Positions 52,971 through 63,250 of a stretch of 64,000 nucleotides of DNA are shown here, one piece after another. How positions within the stretch are numbered: position 1 is the stretch's first letter; each line of letters starts with the position of its first letter. A program made the position numbers and the translations under genes. A model generated the notes under the pieces. It saw only the letters and a program-made list of their open reading frames with translations. It made no database searches and had not been told where the DNA came from. Source of the stretch: Clusia tigrina (lineage: Eukaryota; Arthropoda; Insecta; Diptera; Clusiidae). The stretch is from positions 212,210,325 through 212,274,324 of the forward strand of contig OV050030.1 of assembly GCA_920105625.2 (NCBI GenBank). Reading direction: 5' to 3'.

Positions 52971-54945
52971 TGTGACAATAAAGAACTCGAGCCTCTCGTC
53001 AATTTAAGCTATCGCTACCTTTGAGTCCCAAATCAAACACTGATAAAAATTCAAATGGCCCTAACTTCTATACGGTGCGTCCTACACCTATCAAACTTTT
53101 CAACATTCAAATGCTTGTAACTACTTACTGGAGAGTCATAAAATCTTCAAGTTTTGTGACAATAAAGTACTCGAGCCTCTTGTAAATGTAAGCTATCGCT
53201 CATAGCTATGCTACGCTTGAGTCCCAAATCAACCACTGATAAAATTTCAAATGGCCCTAACTTCTATACGGTGCGTCCTATACCTATCAAAGTTTGCAGC
53301 CATCAAATGCTTGTAACTTTTTACTGGAGCGTCATAAAATCTTGAAATTTTGTGACAATAAAATACTCGAGCCTCTTATCAATTTAAGCTATCGCTCATA
53401 GATATGATACCCTTGAGTTCCAAATCAAATATTGATAAACCTTTAATTGGCCTTTACTTCTATACAGTGCGTCCTACAAGTATCAAAGTTTGCAACAATT
53501 AAATGCTTGCAACTTTTTACTGGAGCGTCATAAAACCTAGAAATTTGGTGACAGTAAAGAAATCGAGCCTCTTATCAATTTAAGCTATCGCTCATAGCTA
53601 TGCTACCCTTGACTCCGAAATCAAACACTGATAAAATTTCAAATGGCCCTAACATCTTTACGGTGCGTCCTACACCTATCAAACTTTGCAACATTCAAAT
53701 GCTTGTAACTTTTTACTGGAGCGTCATAAAATCTTGAAATTCTGTGACAATAAAGTACTCGAGCCTCTTATCAATTTAAGCTATCCCTCATAGCTATGCT
53801 ACCCTTGAGTCCCAAATCAATTATTGATAAACCTTCAATTGGCCCTAACTTCTATATAGTGCGTCCTACACCTATCAAAGTTTGCAACAATTAAATGCTT
53901 GCAACTTTTTACTGGAGCGTCATAAAATCTTGAAATTTGGTGACAATAAAGAACTCGAGCCTCTAATCAATTTAAGTTATCGCTCATAGCTATGCTACCC
54001 TTGAGTTCCAAATCAACCACTGATAACATTTCAAATGGCCCTAACTTCTATACGGTGCGTCCTATACCTATCAAAGTTTGCAACCATCAAATGCTTGTAG
54101 CTTTTTACTGGAGCGTCATAAAATCTTGAAATTTTGTGACAATAAAGAACTCGAGCCTCTCGTCAATTTAAGCTATCGCTACCTTTGAGTACCAAATCAA
54201 ACACTGATAAAAATTCAAATGGCCCTAACTTCTATACGGTGCGTCCTACACCTATCAAACTTTTCAACATTCAAATGCTTGTAACTACTTACTGGAGAGT
54301 CATAAAATCTTCAAGTTTTGTGACAATAAAGTACTCGAGCCTCTTGTAAATGTAAGCTATCGCTCATAGCTATGCTACGCTTGAGTCCCAAATCAACCAC
54401 TGATAAAATTTCAAATGGCCCTAACTTCTATACGGTGCGTCCTATACCTATCAAAGTTTGCAACCATCAAATGCTTGTAACTTTTTACTGGAGCGTCATA
54501 AAATCTTGAAATTTTGTGACAATAAAATACTCGAGCCTCTTATCAATTTAAGCTATCGCTCATAGATATGATACCCTTGAGTTCCAAATCAAACATTGAT
54601 AAACCTTTAATTGGAATTTACTTCTATACAGTGCGTCCTACAAGTATCAAAGTTTGCAACAATTAAATGCTTGCAACTTTTTACTGGAGCGTCATAAAAC
54701 CTAGAAATTTGGTGACAGTAAAGTAATCGAGCCTCTTATCAATTTAAGCTATCGCTCATAGCTATGCTACCCTTGACTCCGAAATCAAACACTGATAAAA
54801 TTTCAAATGGCCCTAACATCTTTACGGTGCGTCCTACACCTATCAAACTCTGCAACATTCAAATGCTTGTAACTTTTTACTGGAGCGTCATAAAATCTTG
54901 AAATTCTGTGACAATAAAGTACTCGAGCCTCTTATCAATTTAAGC
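52355..54945 (+). repeat. Second run of the 1164-bp HOR, about 2.2 copies
   Basis: AATCAATTATTG at 52651 and 53815 and GATATGATACCC at 53401 and 54565 keep the 1164 spacing. The unit here differs from the first run: the m2 slot has TATCCCTCATAG, m3 has AAAGAACTC, and the m5 after it has AACATTTC. CTTCAAGTTTTG and GCTACGCTTGAG are shared with 48.7 kb. Identity ends near 54945, where m2 reverts to the GGCCATAAC form (55005). Confidence 0.85.
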
Positions 54946-55400
54946 TATCGCTCATAGCTATGCTACCCTTGAGTTCCAAATCAAACATTGATAAACCTTC
55001 AATTGGCCATAACTTCTATACAGTGCGTCCTACACCTATCAAAGTTTGCAACAATTAAATGCTTGCAACTTTTTACTGGAGCGTCATAAAACCTTGAAAT
55101 TTGGTAACAATAAACAACTCGAGCCTCTAATCAATTTAAGCTATCGTTCATAGCTATGCTACCCTTGAGTCCCAAATCAAACACTGATATAATTTCAAAT
55201 GGCCCTAACTTCTATACGGTGCGTCCTACACCTATCAAACTTTGCAACATTCAAATGCTTGTAACTTTTTACTGGAGCGTCATAAAATCTTGAAATTTTG
55301 TGACAATAAAGAACTCGAGCCTCTCGTCAATTTAAGCTATCGCTACCTTTGAGTCCCAAATCAAACACTGATAAAAATTCAAATGGCCCTAACTTCTATA
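54945..55400 (+). repeat. Short return of the first-run 1164-bp unit
   Basis: m2 with GGCCATAAC (55005), m3 with AAACAACTCG and the 184-bp m4 at 55279 repeat the 48-52 kb unit, with private changes such as TTTGGTAACAATAAAC and GATATAATTTC. At about 55400 the m4 continues as an m1-type right half (AAACTCTGCAAC), so this is another hybrid joint leading into the duplicated 55.4-57.6 kb segment. Confidence 0.7.
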
Positions 55401-55403
55401 CGG

Positions 55404-57660
55404 TGCGTCCTACACCTATCAAACTCTGCAACATTCAAATGCTTGTAACTTTTTACTGGAGCGTCATAAAATCTTGAAATTCTGTGACAATAAAGTACTC
55501 GAGCCTCTTATCAATTTAAGCTATCCCTCATAGCTATGCTACCCTTGAGTCCCAAATCAATTATTGATAAACCTTCAATTGGCCCTAACTTCTATACAGT
55601 GCGTCCTACACCTATCAAAGTTTGCAACAATTAAATGCTTGCAACTTTTTACTGGAGCGTCATAAAATCTTGAAATTTGGTGACAATAAAGAACTCGAGC
55701 CTCTAATCAATTTAAGTTATCGCTCATAGCTATGCTACCCTTGAGTCCCAAATCAACCACTGATAACATTTCAAATGGCCCTAACTTCTATACGGTGCGT
55801 CCTATACCTATCAAAGTTTGCAACTATCAAATGCTTGTAACTTTTTACTGGAGCGTCATAAAATCTTGAAATTCTGCTATGCTATCCTTGAGTCCCAAAT
55901 CAAACACTGATAAAATTTCAAATGGCCCTAACTTCCATACGGTGCGTCCTACACCTATCAAACTTTGCAACATTCAAATGCTTGTAACTTTTTACTGGAG
56001 CGTCATAAAATCTTGAAATTTGGTGGCAATAAAGAACTCGAGCCTCTTGTCAATTTAAAGTATCGCTCATAGCTATGCTACCCTTGAGTCCCAAATCAAA
56101 CACTGATTAGACTTCAAATGGCCCTAACTTCTATACGGTGCGATATACTCCTATCAAAGTATGCAACATTCAAATGCTTGTAACTTTTTACTGGAGCGAC
56201 ATAAAATCTTGAAATTTTGTGACAATAAAGTGCTCGAGCCTCTCGTCAATTTACGCTATCGCTCATAGCTATGCTACCTTTGAGTCCCAAATCAAACACT
56301 GATAAAAATTCAAATGGCGCTAACTTCTATACGGTGCGTCCTATACCTATAAAAGTTTGCAACAATCAAAAGCTTGTAGCTTTTTATTGGAGCGTCATAA
56401 AATCTTGAAATTTTGTGACATTAAATTACTCGAGCCTCTTATCAATTTCAGCTATCACTCATAGCTATGCTACCCTTGAGTCCCAAATCAAACACTGATA
56501 AAACTTCAAATGGCCCTAACTTCTATACAATGCGTCCTACACTTATCAAAGTTTGCAACAATCAAATGGTTGCAACTTTTTACTGGAGCGTCATAAAACC
56601 TAGAAATTTGGTGACAGTAAAGTAATCGAGCCTCTTATTAATTTAAGCTATCGCTCATAGCTGTGCTACCCTTGATTCCGAAATCAAACACTGATAAAAT
56701 TTCAAATGGCCCTAACATCTTTACGGTGCGTCCTACACCTATCAAACTTTGCAACATTCAAATGCTTGTAATTTTTTACTGGAGCGTCATAAAATCTTGA
56801 AATTCTGTGACAATAAAGTACTCGAGCCTCTTGTAAATGTAAGCTATCGCTCATAGTTATGCTACCCTTGAGTCCCAAATCAACCACTGATAAAATTTCA
56901 AATGGCCCTAACTTCTATACGGTGCGTCCTATACCTATCAAAGTTTGCAACCATCAAATGCTTGTAACTTTTTACTGGAGCGTCATAACACCTTGAAATT
57001 TTGTGACAATAAAGTACTCGAGCCTCTTACCAATTTAAGCTATCGCTCATAGCTATGCTATCCTTGAGTCCCAAATCAAACACTGATAAAACAATGGCCC
57101 TAAATTCTGTACTTTGCGTCCTACACTTATCAAAGTTTGCAACAATCAAATGCTTGTAACTTTTTACTGGAGCGTCATAAAATCTTGAAATTCTGTGACA
57201 ATAAAGTACTCGAGCCTCTTATCAATTTAAGCTATCGCTCATAGCAATGCGACCCTTGAGTTCCAAATCAAACATTGATAAACCTTCAATTGGCCCTAAC
57301 TTCTATACAGTGCGTCCTACACCTATCAAAGTTTCCAACAATTAAATTCTTGCAACTTTTTACTGGAGCGTCATAAAATCTTGAAATTTGGTGACAATAA
57401 AGAACTCGAGCCTCTAATCAATTTAAGTTATCGCTCATAGCTATGCTGCCCTTGAGTCCCAAATCAAACACTGATAAAATTTCAAATGGCCCTAACTTCT
57501 ATACGGTGCGTCCTACGCCTATCAAACTTTGCAACATTCAAATGCTTGTAACTTTTTACTGGAGCGTCATAAAATCTGGAAATTTGGTGACAATAAAGAA
57601 CTCGAGCCTCTCATCAATTTACGCTATCGCTCATAGCTATGCTACCTTTGAGTCCCAAAT
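55404..57660 (+). repeat. Right-hand copy of the 45.7-47.6 kb segment
   Basis: It pairs with 45751-47590 at offset 9653, then 10054. It keeps the m4-m7-m1 run (GGCGCTAAC, AAAAGCTTGTAGC, TTTCAGCTATCACTC at about 56.3-56.6 kb) that the left copy has largely lost, which explains the 0.4-kb difference. The 147-bp monomer is at 55855-56001 and the GCGATATACTCC monomer at about 56141. Small private changes (GGAGCGACATAAAATC, GTGGCAATAAAG) are few. Confidence 0.8.
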
Positions 57661-57739
57661 CAAACACTGATAAAAATTCAAATGGCGCTAACTTCTATAC
57701 CGTGCGTCCTATAGCTATCAAAGTTTGCAACAATCAAAT

Positions 57740-58908
57740 GCTTGTAACTTTTTACTGGAGCTTAATAAAATCTTGAAATTTTGTGACATTAAATTACTCG
57801 AGCCTCTTATCAATTTCAGCTATCACTCATAGCTATGCTACCCTTGAGTCCCAAATCAAACACTGATAAAACTTCAAATGGCCCTAAATTCTATACAATG
57901 CGTCCTACACTTATCAAAGTTTGCAACAATCAAATGGTTGCAACTTTTTACTGGAGCGTCATAAAACCTAGAAATTTGGTGACAGTAAAGTAATCGAGCC
58001 TCTTATCAATTTAAGCTATCGCTCATAGCTATGCTACCTTGACTCCGAAATCAAACACTGATAATATTTCAAATGGCCCTAACATCTTTACGGTGCGTCC
58101 TACAACTATCAAACTTTGCAACATTCAAATGCTTGTAACTTTTTACTGGAGCGTCATAAAATCTTGAAATTCTGTGACAATAAAGTACTCGAGCCTCTTA
58201 TCAATTTAAGCTATTGCTCATAGATATGCTAGCCTTGAGTTCCAAATCAAACATTGATAAACCTTCAATTGGCCCTAACTTCTATACAGTGCGTCCTACA
58301 CCTATCAAGGTTTTCAACAATTAAATGCTTGCAACTTTTTACTGGAGCGTCATAAAATCTTGAAATTTGGTGACAATAAAGAACTCGAGCCTCTAATCAA
58401 TTTAAGTTATCGCTCATAGCTATGCTACCCTTGAGTCCCAAATCAAACACTGATAAAATTTCAAATGGCCCTAACTTCTATACGGTGCGTCCAAACCTAT
58501 CAAACTTTGCAACATTCAAATGCTTGTAACTTTTTACTGGAGCGTCATAAAATCTTGAAATTCTGTGACAATAAAGTACTCGAGCCTCTTATCAATTTAA
58601 GCTATTGCTCATAGCTATGCTACCCTTGAGTTCCAAATCAAATATTGATAAACCTTCAATTGGCCCTAACTTATATACAGTGCGTCCTACACCTCTCAAA
58701 GTTTGCAACAATTAAATGCTTGCAACTTTTTACTGGAGCGTCATAAAATCTTGAAATTTGGTGACAATAAAGAACTCGAGCCTCTAATCAATTTAAGTTA
58801 TCGCTCATAGCTATGCTACCCTTGAGTCCCAAATCAAACACTGATAAAATTTCAAATGGCCCTAACTTCTATACGGTGCGTCCTACACCTATCAAACTTT
58901 GCAACAAT
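57740..58908 (+). repeat. Block P, repeated at 60478-61646
   Basis: Offset 2738 (14 monomers, less 6 bp) holds for GAGCTTAATAAAATC (57759, 60497), GCTACCTTGACTCC with a shared lost C (about 58032, 60770), ATAGATATGCTAGCC (58221, 60959), GCGTCCAAACC or GCTTCCAAACC (about 58487, 61225) and ACCTCTCAAAG (58691, 61429). Order is m7, m1, m2, m3, m2, m3. The match stops at 58908/61646. Confidence 0.85.
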
Positions 58909-60478
58909 CAAATGGCTGCAAATTTTTTCTGGAGCGTCATAAAACCTAGAAATTTGGTGACAGTAAAGTAATCGAGCCTCTTATCAATTAAAGCTATCGC
59001 TCATATCTATGCTACCCTTGACTCCGAAATCAAACACTGATAAAATTTCAAATGGCCCTAACATCTTTACGGTGCGTCCTACACCTATCAAACTTTGCAA
59101 CATTCAAATGCTTGTAACTTTTTACTGGAGCGTCATAAAATCTTGAAATTCTGTGACAATAAAGTACTCGAGCCTCTTATCAATTTAAGCTATCGCTCAT
59201 AGCTATGCTACCCTTGAGTTCCAAATCAAACATTGATAAACCTTCAATTGGCCCTAACTTCTATACAGTGCGTCCTACACCTATCAAAGTTTTCAACATT
59301 CAAATGCTTGTAACTTCTTACTGGAGAGTCATAAAATCTTCAAATTTTGTGACAATAAAGTACTCGAGCCTCTTGTAAATGTAAGCTATCGCTCATAGCT
59401 ATGATACCCTTGAGTCCCAAATGAACCACTGATAAAATTTCAAATGGCCCTAACTTCTATACGGTGCGTCCTATACCTATCAAAGTTTGCAACCATCAAA
59501 TGCTTGTAACTTTTTACTGGAGCGTCATAATACCTTGAAATTTTGTGACAATAAAGTACTCGAGCCTCTTACCAATTTAAGCTATCGCTCATAGCTATGC
59601 TATCCTTGAGTCCCAAATCAAACACTGATAAAACAATGGCCCTAAATTCTGTACTTTGTGTCCTACACTTATCAAAGTTTGCAACAATCAAATGCTTGTA
59701 ACTTTTTACTGGAGCGTCATAAAATCTTGAAATTCTGCGACAATAAAGTACTCGAGCCTCTTATCAATTTAAGCTATCGCTCATAGCTATGCTACCCTTG
59801 AGTTCCAAATCAAACATTGATAAACCTTCAATTGGCCCTAACATCTATACAGTGCGTCCTACACCTATCAAAGTTTGCAACAATTAAATGCTTGCAACTT
59901 TTTACTGGAGCGTCATAAAACCTAGAAATTTGGTGACAGTAAAGTAATCGAGCCTCTTATCAATATAAGCTATCGCTCATAGCAATGCTACCCTTGACTC
60001 CGAAATCAAACACTGATAAAATTTCAAATGGCCCTAACATCTTTACGGTGCGTCCTACACCTATCAAACTTTGCAACATTCAAATGCTTTTAACTTTTTA
60101 CTGGAGCTTAATAAAATCTTGAAATTTTGTGACAATAAAGTACTCGAGCCTCTTATCAATTTAAACTATCGCTCATAGCTATGCTACCCTTGAGTCCGAA
60201 ATCAAACACTGATAAAACTTCAAATGGCACTAACTTCTATACGGTGCGTCCTATACCAATCAAAGTTTGCACCAATCAAATGCTTGTAGCTTTTTATTGG
60301 AGCGTAATAAAGTCTTGTAATTTTGGGACAATAAAGTAGTCAAGCCTCTTGTCAATTTAAGGTATCGCTCATAGCTATGCTACCCTTGACTCCGAAATCA
60401 AACACTGATAAAATTTCAAATGGCCCTAACATCTTTACGGTGCGTCCTACACCTATCAAACTTTGCAACATTGAAACG
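58900..60478 (+). repeat. Block Q, repeated at 62226-64000
   Basis: AATGGCTGCAAATTTTTTC (58911, 62237), CTCATATCTATGC (59000, 62326), AATGAACCACTG (about 59421, 62747) and TTTGTGTCC (59655, 62981) pair at offset 3326. From about 59735 the offset is 3522: CTGCGACAATAAAG (59735, 63257) and TTTTGGGACAATAAAG (about 60321, 63843). The step of 196 is one added monomer in the right copy. Confidence 0.85.
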
Positions 60479-60560
60479 CTTTTAACTTTTTACTGGAGCT
60501 TAATAAAATCTTGAAATTTTGTGACAATAAAGTACTCGAGCCTCTTATCAATTTAAACTA
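60104..60560 (+). repeat. Local two-monomer repeat with GAGCTTAATAAAATC
   Basis: GGAGCTTAATAAAATCTTG occurs at about 60102 and 60495, each preceded by m1 with CTTTTAACTTTTTACTGG and followed by CAATTTAAACTATCGC. Between them stands a divergent monomer (GGGACAATAAAGTAGTCAAG, TTAAGGTATCGC). This doubled m1 lies at the joint between block Q and the second block P. Confidence 0.75.
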
Positions 60561-61646
60561 TCGCTCATAGCTATGCTACCCTTGAGTCCCAAATCAAACA
60601 CTGATAAAACTTCAAATGGCCCTAACTTCTATACAATGCGTCCTACACTTATCAAAGTTTGCAACAATCAAATGGTTGCAACTTTTTACTGGAGCGTCAT
60701 AAAACCTAGAAATTTGGTGACAGTAAAGTAATCGAGCTTCTTATCAATTTAAGCTATCGCTCATAGCTATGCTACCTTGACTCCGAAATCAAACACTGAT
60801 AAAATTTCAAATGGCCCTAACATCTTTACGGTGCGTCGTACACCTATCAAACTTTGCAACATTCAAATGCTTGTAACTTTTTACTGGAGCGTCATAAAAT
60901 CTTGAAATTCTGTGACAATAAAGTACTCGAGCCTCTTATCAATTTAAGTTATCGCTCATAGATATGCTAGCCTTGAGTTCCAAATCAAACATTGATAAAC
61001 CTTCAATTGGCCCTGACTTCTATACAGTGCGTCCTACACCTATCAAAGTTTGCAACAATTAAATGCTTGCAACTTTTTACTGGAGCGTCATAAAATCTTG
61101 AAATTTGGTGACAATAAAGAACTCGAGCCTCTAATCAATTTAAGTTATCGCTCATAGCTATGCTACCCTTGAGTCCCAAATCAAACACTGATAAAATTTC
61201 AAATGGCCCTAACTTCTATACGGTGCTTCCAAACCTATCAAACTTTGCAACATTCAAATGCTTGTAACTTTTTACTGGAGCGTCATAAAATCTTGAAATT
61301 CTGTGACAATAAAGTACTCGAGCCTCTTATCAATTTAAGCTATTGCTCATAGCTATGCTACCCTTGAGTTCCAAATCGAATATTGATAAACCTTCAATTG
61401 GCCCTAACTTCTATACAGTGCGCCCTACACCTCTCAAAGTTTGCAACAATTAAATGCTTGCAACTTTTTACTGGAGTGTAATAAAATCTTGAAATTTGGT
61501 GACAATAAAGAACTCGAGCCTCTAATCAATTTAAGTTATCGCTCATAGCTATGCTACCCTTGAGTCCCAAATCAAACACTGATAAAATTTCAAATGGCCC
61601 TAACTTCTATACGGTGCGTCCTACACCTATCAAACTTTGCAACATT
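60478..61646 (+). repeat. Second copy of block P
   Basis: It matches 57740-58908 at offset 2738 with scattered substitutions (GCGTCGTACACC at about 60835, GGCCCTGACTTC, GGTGCTTCC, TGCGCCC, GGAGTGTAATAAAATC). These are private to this copy, so the two have diverged a little since duplication. Confidence 0.8.
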
Positions 61647-62226
61647 CAAATGCTTGTAACTTTTTACTGGAGCGTCATAAAATCTTGAAATTTTGTGACA
61701 ATAAAGAACTCGAGCCTCTCGTCAATTTAAGCTATCGCTCATAGCTATGCTACCTTTGAGTCCCAAATCAAACACTGATAAAAATTCAAATGGCCCTAAC
61801 TTCTATACGGTGCGTCCTACAACTATCAAACTTTTCAACATTCAAATGCTTGTAACTTCTTACTGGAGAGTCATAAAATCATAAAATTTTGTGACAATAA
61901 AGTTCTCGAGCCTCTTGTAAATGTAAGCTATCGCTCATAGCTATGCTACCCTTGAGTCCCAAATCAACCACTGATAAAATTTCAAATGGCTCTAACTTCT
62001 ATACGGTGCGTCCTATACCTATCAAAGTTTGCAACCATCAAATGCTTGTAACTTTTTACTGGAGCGTCATAACACCTTGAAATTTTGTGACAATAAAGTA
62101 CTCGAGCCTCATACCAATTTAAGCTATCGCTCATAGCTATGCTATCCTTGAGTCCCAAATCAAACACTGATAAAACTTCAAATGGCCCTAACTTCTATAC
62201 AATGCGTCCTATACTTATCAAAGTTT
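61646..62226 (+). repeat. Three-monomer m4-m5-m6 run present only in the second P-Q unit
   Basis: Between the second block P and second block Q stand an m4 (CTCGTCAATTT), an m5 (CTTGTAAATGTAAG, AATCAACC) and an m6-type left half (CATACCAATTT, CTATCCTTG) that ends m7-like (ACAATGCG). The first unit passes directly from P to Q. This run explains the jump in offset from 2738 to 3326, exactly 588 or three monomers. Confidence 0.8.
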
Positions 62227-62699
62227 GCAACAATCAAATGGCTGCAAATTTTTTCTGGAGCGTCATAAAACCTAGAAATTTGGTGACAGTAAAGTAATCG
62301 AGCCTCTTATCAATTAAAGCTATCGCTCATATCTATGCTACCCTTGACTCCGAAATCAAACACTGATAAAATTTCAAATGGCCCTAACATCTTTACGGTG
62401 CGTCCTACACCTATCAAACTTTGCAACATTCAAATGCTTGTAACTTTTTACTGGAGCGTCATAAAATCTTGAAATTCTGTGACAATAAAGTACTCGAGCC
62501 TCTTATCAATTTAAGCTATCGCTCATAGCTATGCTACCCTTGAGTTCCAAATCAAACATTGATAAACCTTCAATTGGCCCTAACTTCTATTCAGTGCGTC
62601 CTACACCTATCAAAGTTTTCAACATTCAAATGCTTGTAACTTCTTACTGGAGAGTCATAAAATCTTCAAATTTTGTGACAATAAAGTACTCGAGCCTCT

Positions 62700-63250
62700 T
62701 GTAAATGTAAGCTATCGCTCATAGCTATGCTACCCTTGAGTCCCAAATGAACCACTGATAAAATTTCAAATGGCCCTAACTTCTATACGGTGCGTCCTAT
62801 ACCTATCAAAGTTTGCAACCATCAAATGCTTGTAACTTTTTACTGGAGCGTCATAATACCTTGAAATTTTGTGACAATAAAGTACTCGAGCCTCTTACCA
62901 ATTTAAGCTATCGCTCATAGCTATGCTATCCTTGAGTCCCAAATCGAACACTGATAAAACAATGGCCCTAAATTCTGTACTTTGTGTCCTACACTTATCA
63001 AAGTTTGCAACAATCAAATGCTTGTAACTTTTTACTGGAGCGTCATAAAATCTTCAAATTTTGTGACAATAAAGTACTCGAGCCTCTTGTAAATGTAAGC
63101 TATCGCTCATAGCTATGCTACCCTTGAGTCCCAAATGAACCACTGATAAAATTTCAAATGGCCCTAACTTCTATACGGTGCGTCCTATACCTATCAAAGT
63201 TTGCAACCATCAAATGCTTGTAACTTTTTACTGGAGCGTCATAATACCTT
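62700..63250 (+). repeat. Extra m5 in the second block Q, 388-bp local repeat
   Basis: CCAAATGAACCACTG is at about 62743 and 63131, 388 bp apart (196 plus 192). The first block Q has this mark once (59417). A second m5 was added here by exchange one monomer out of phase, producing the 3326 to 3522 change. The joint is an m6 followed by TCTTCAAATTTTG at about 63050. Confidence 0.8.
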
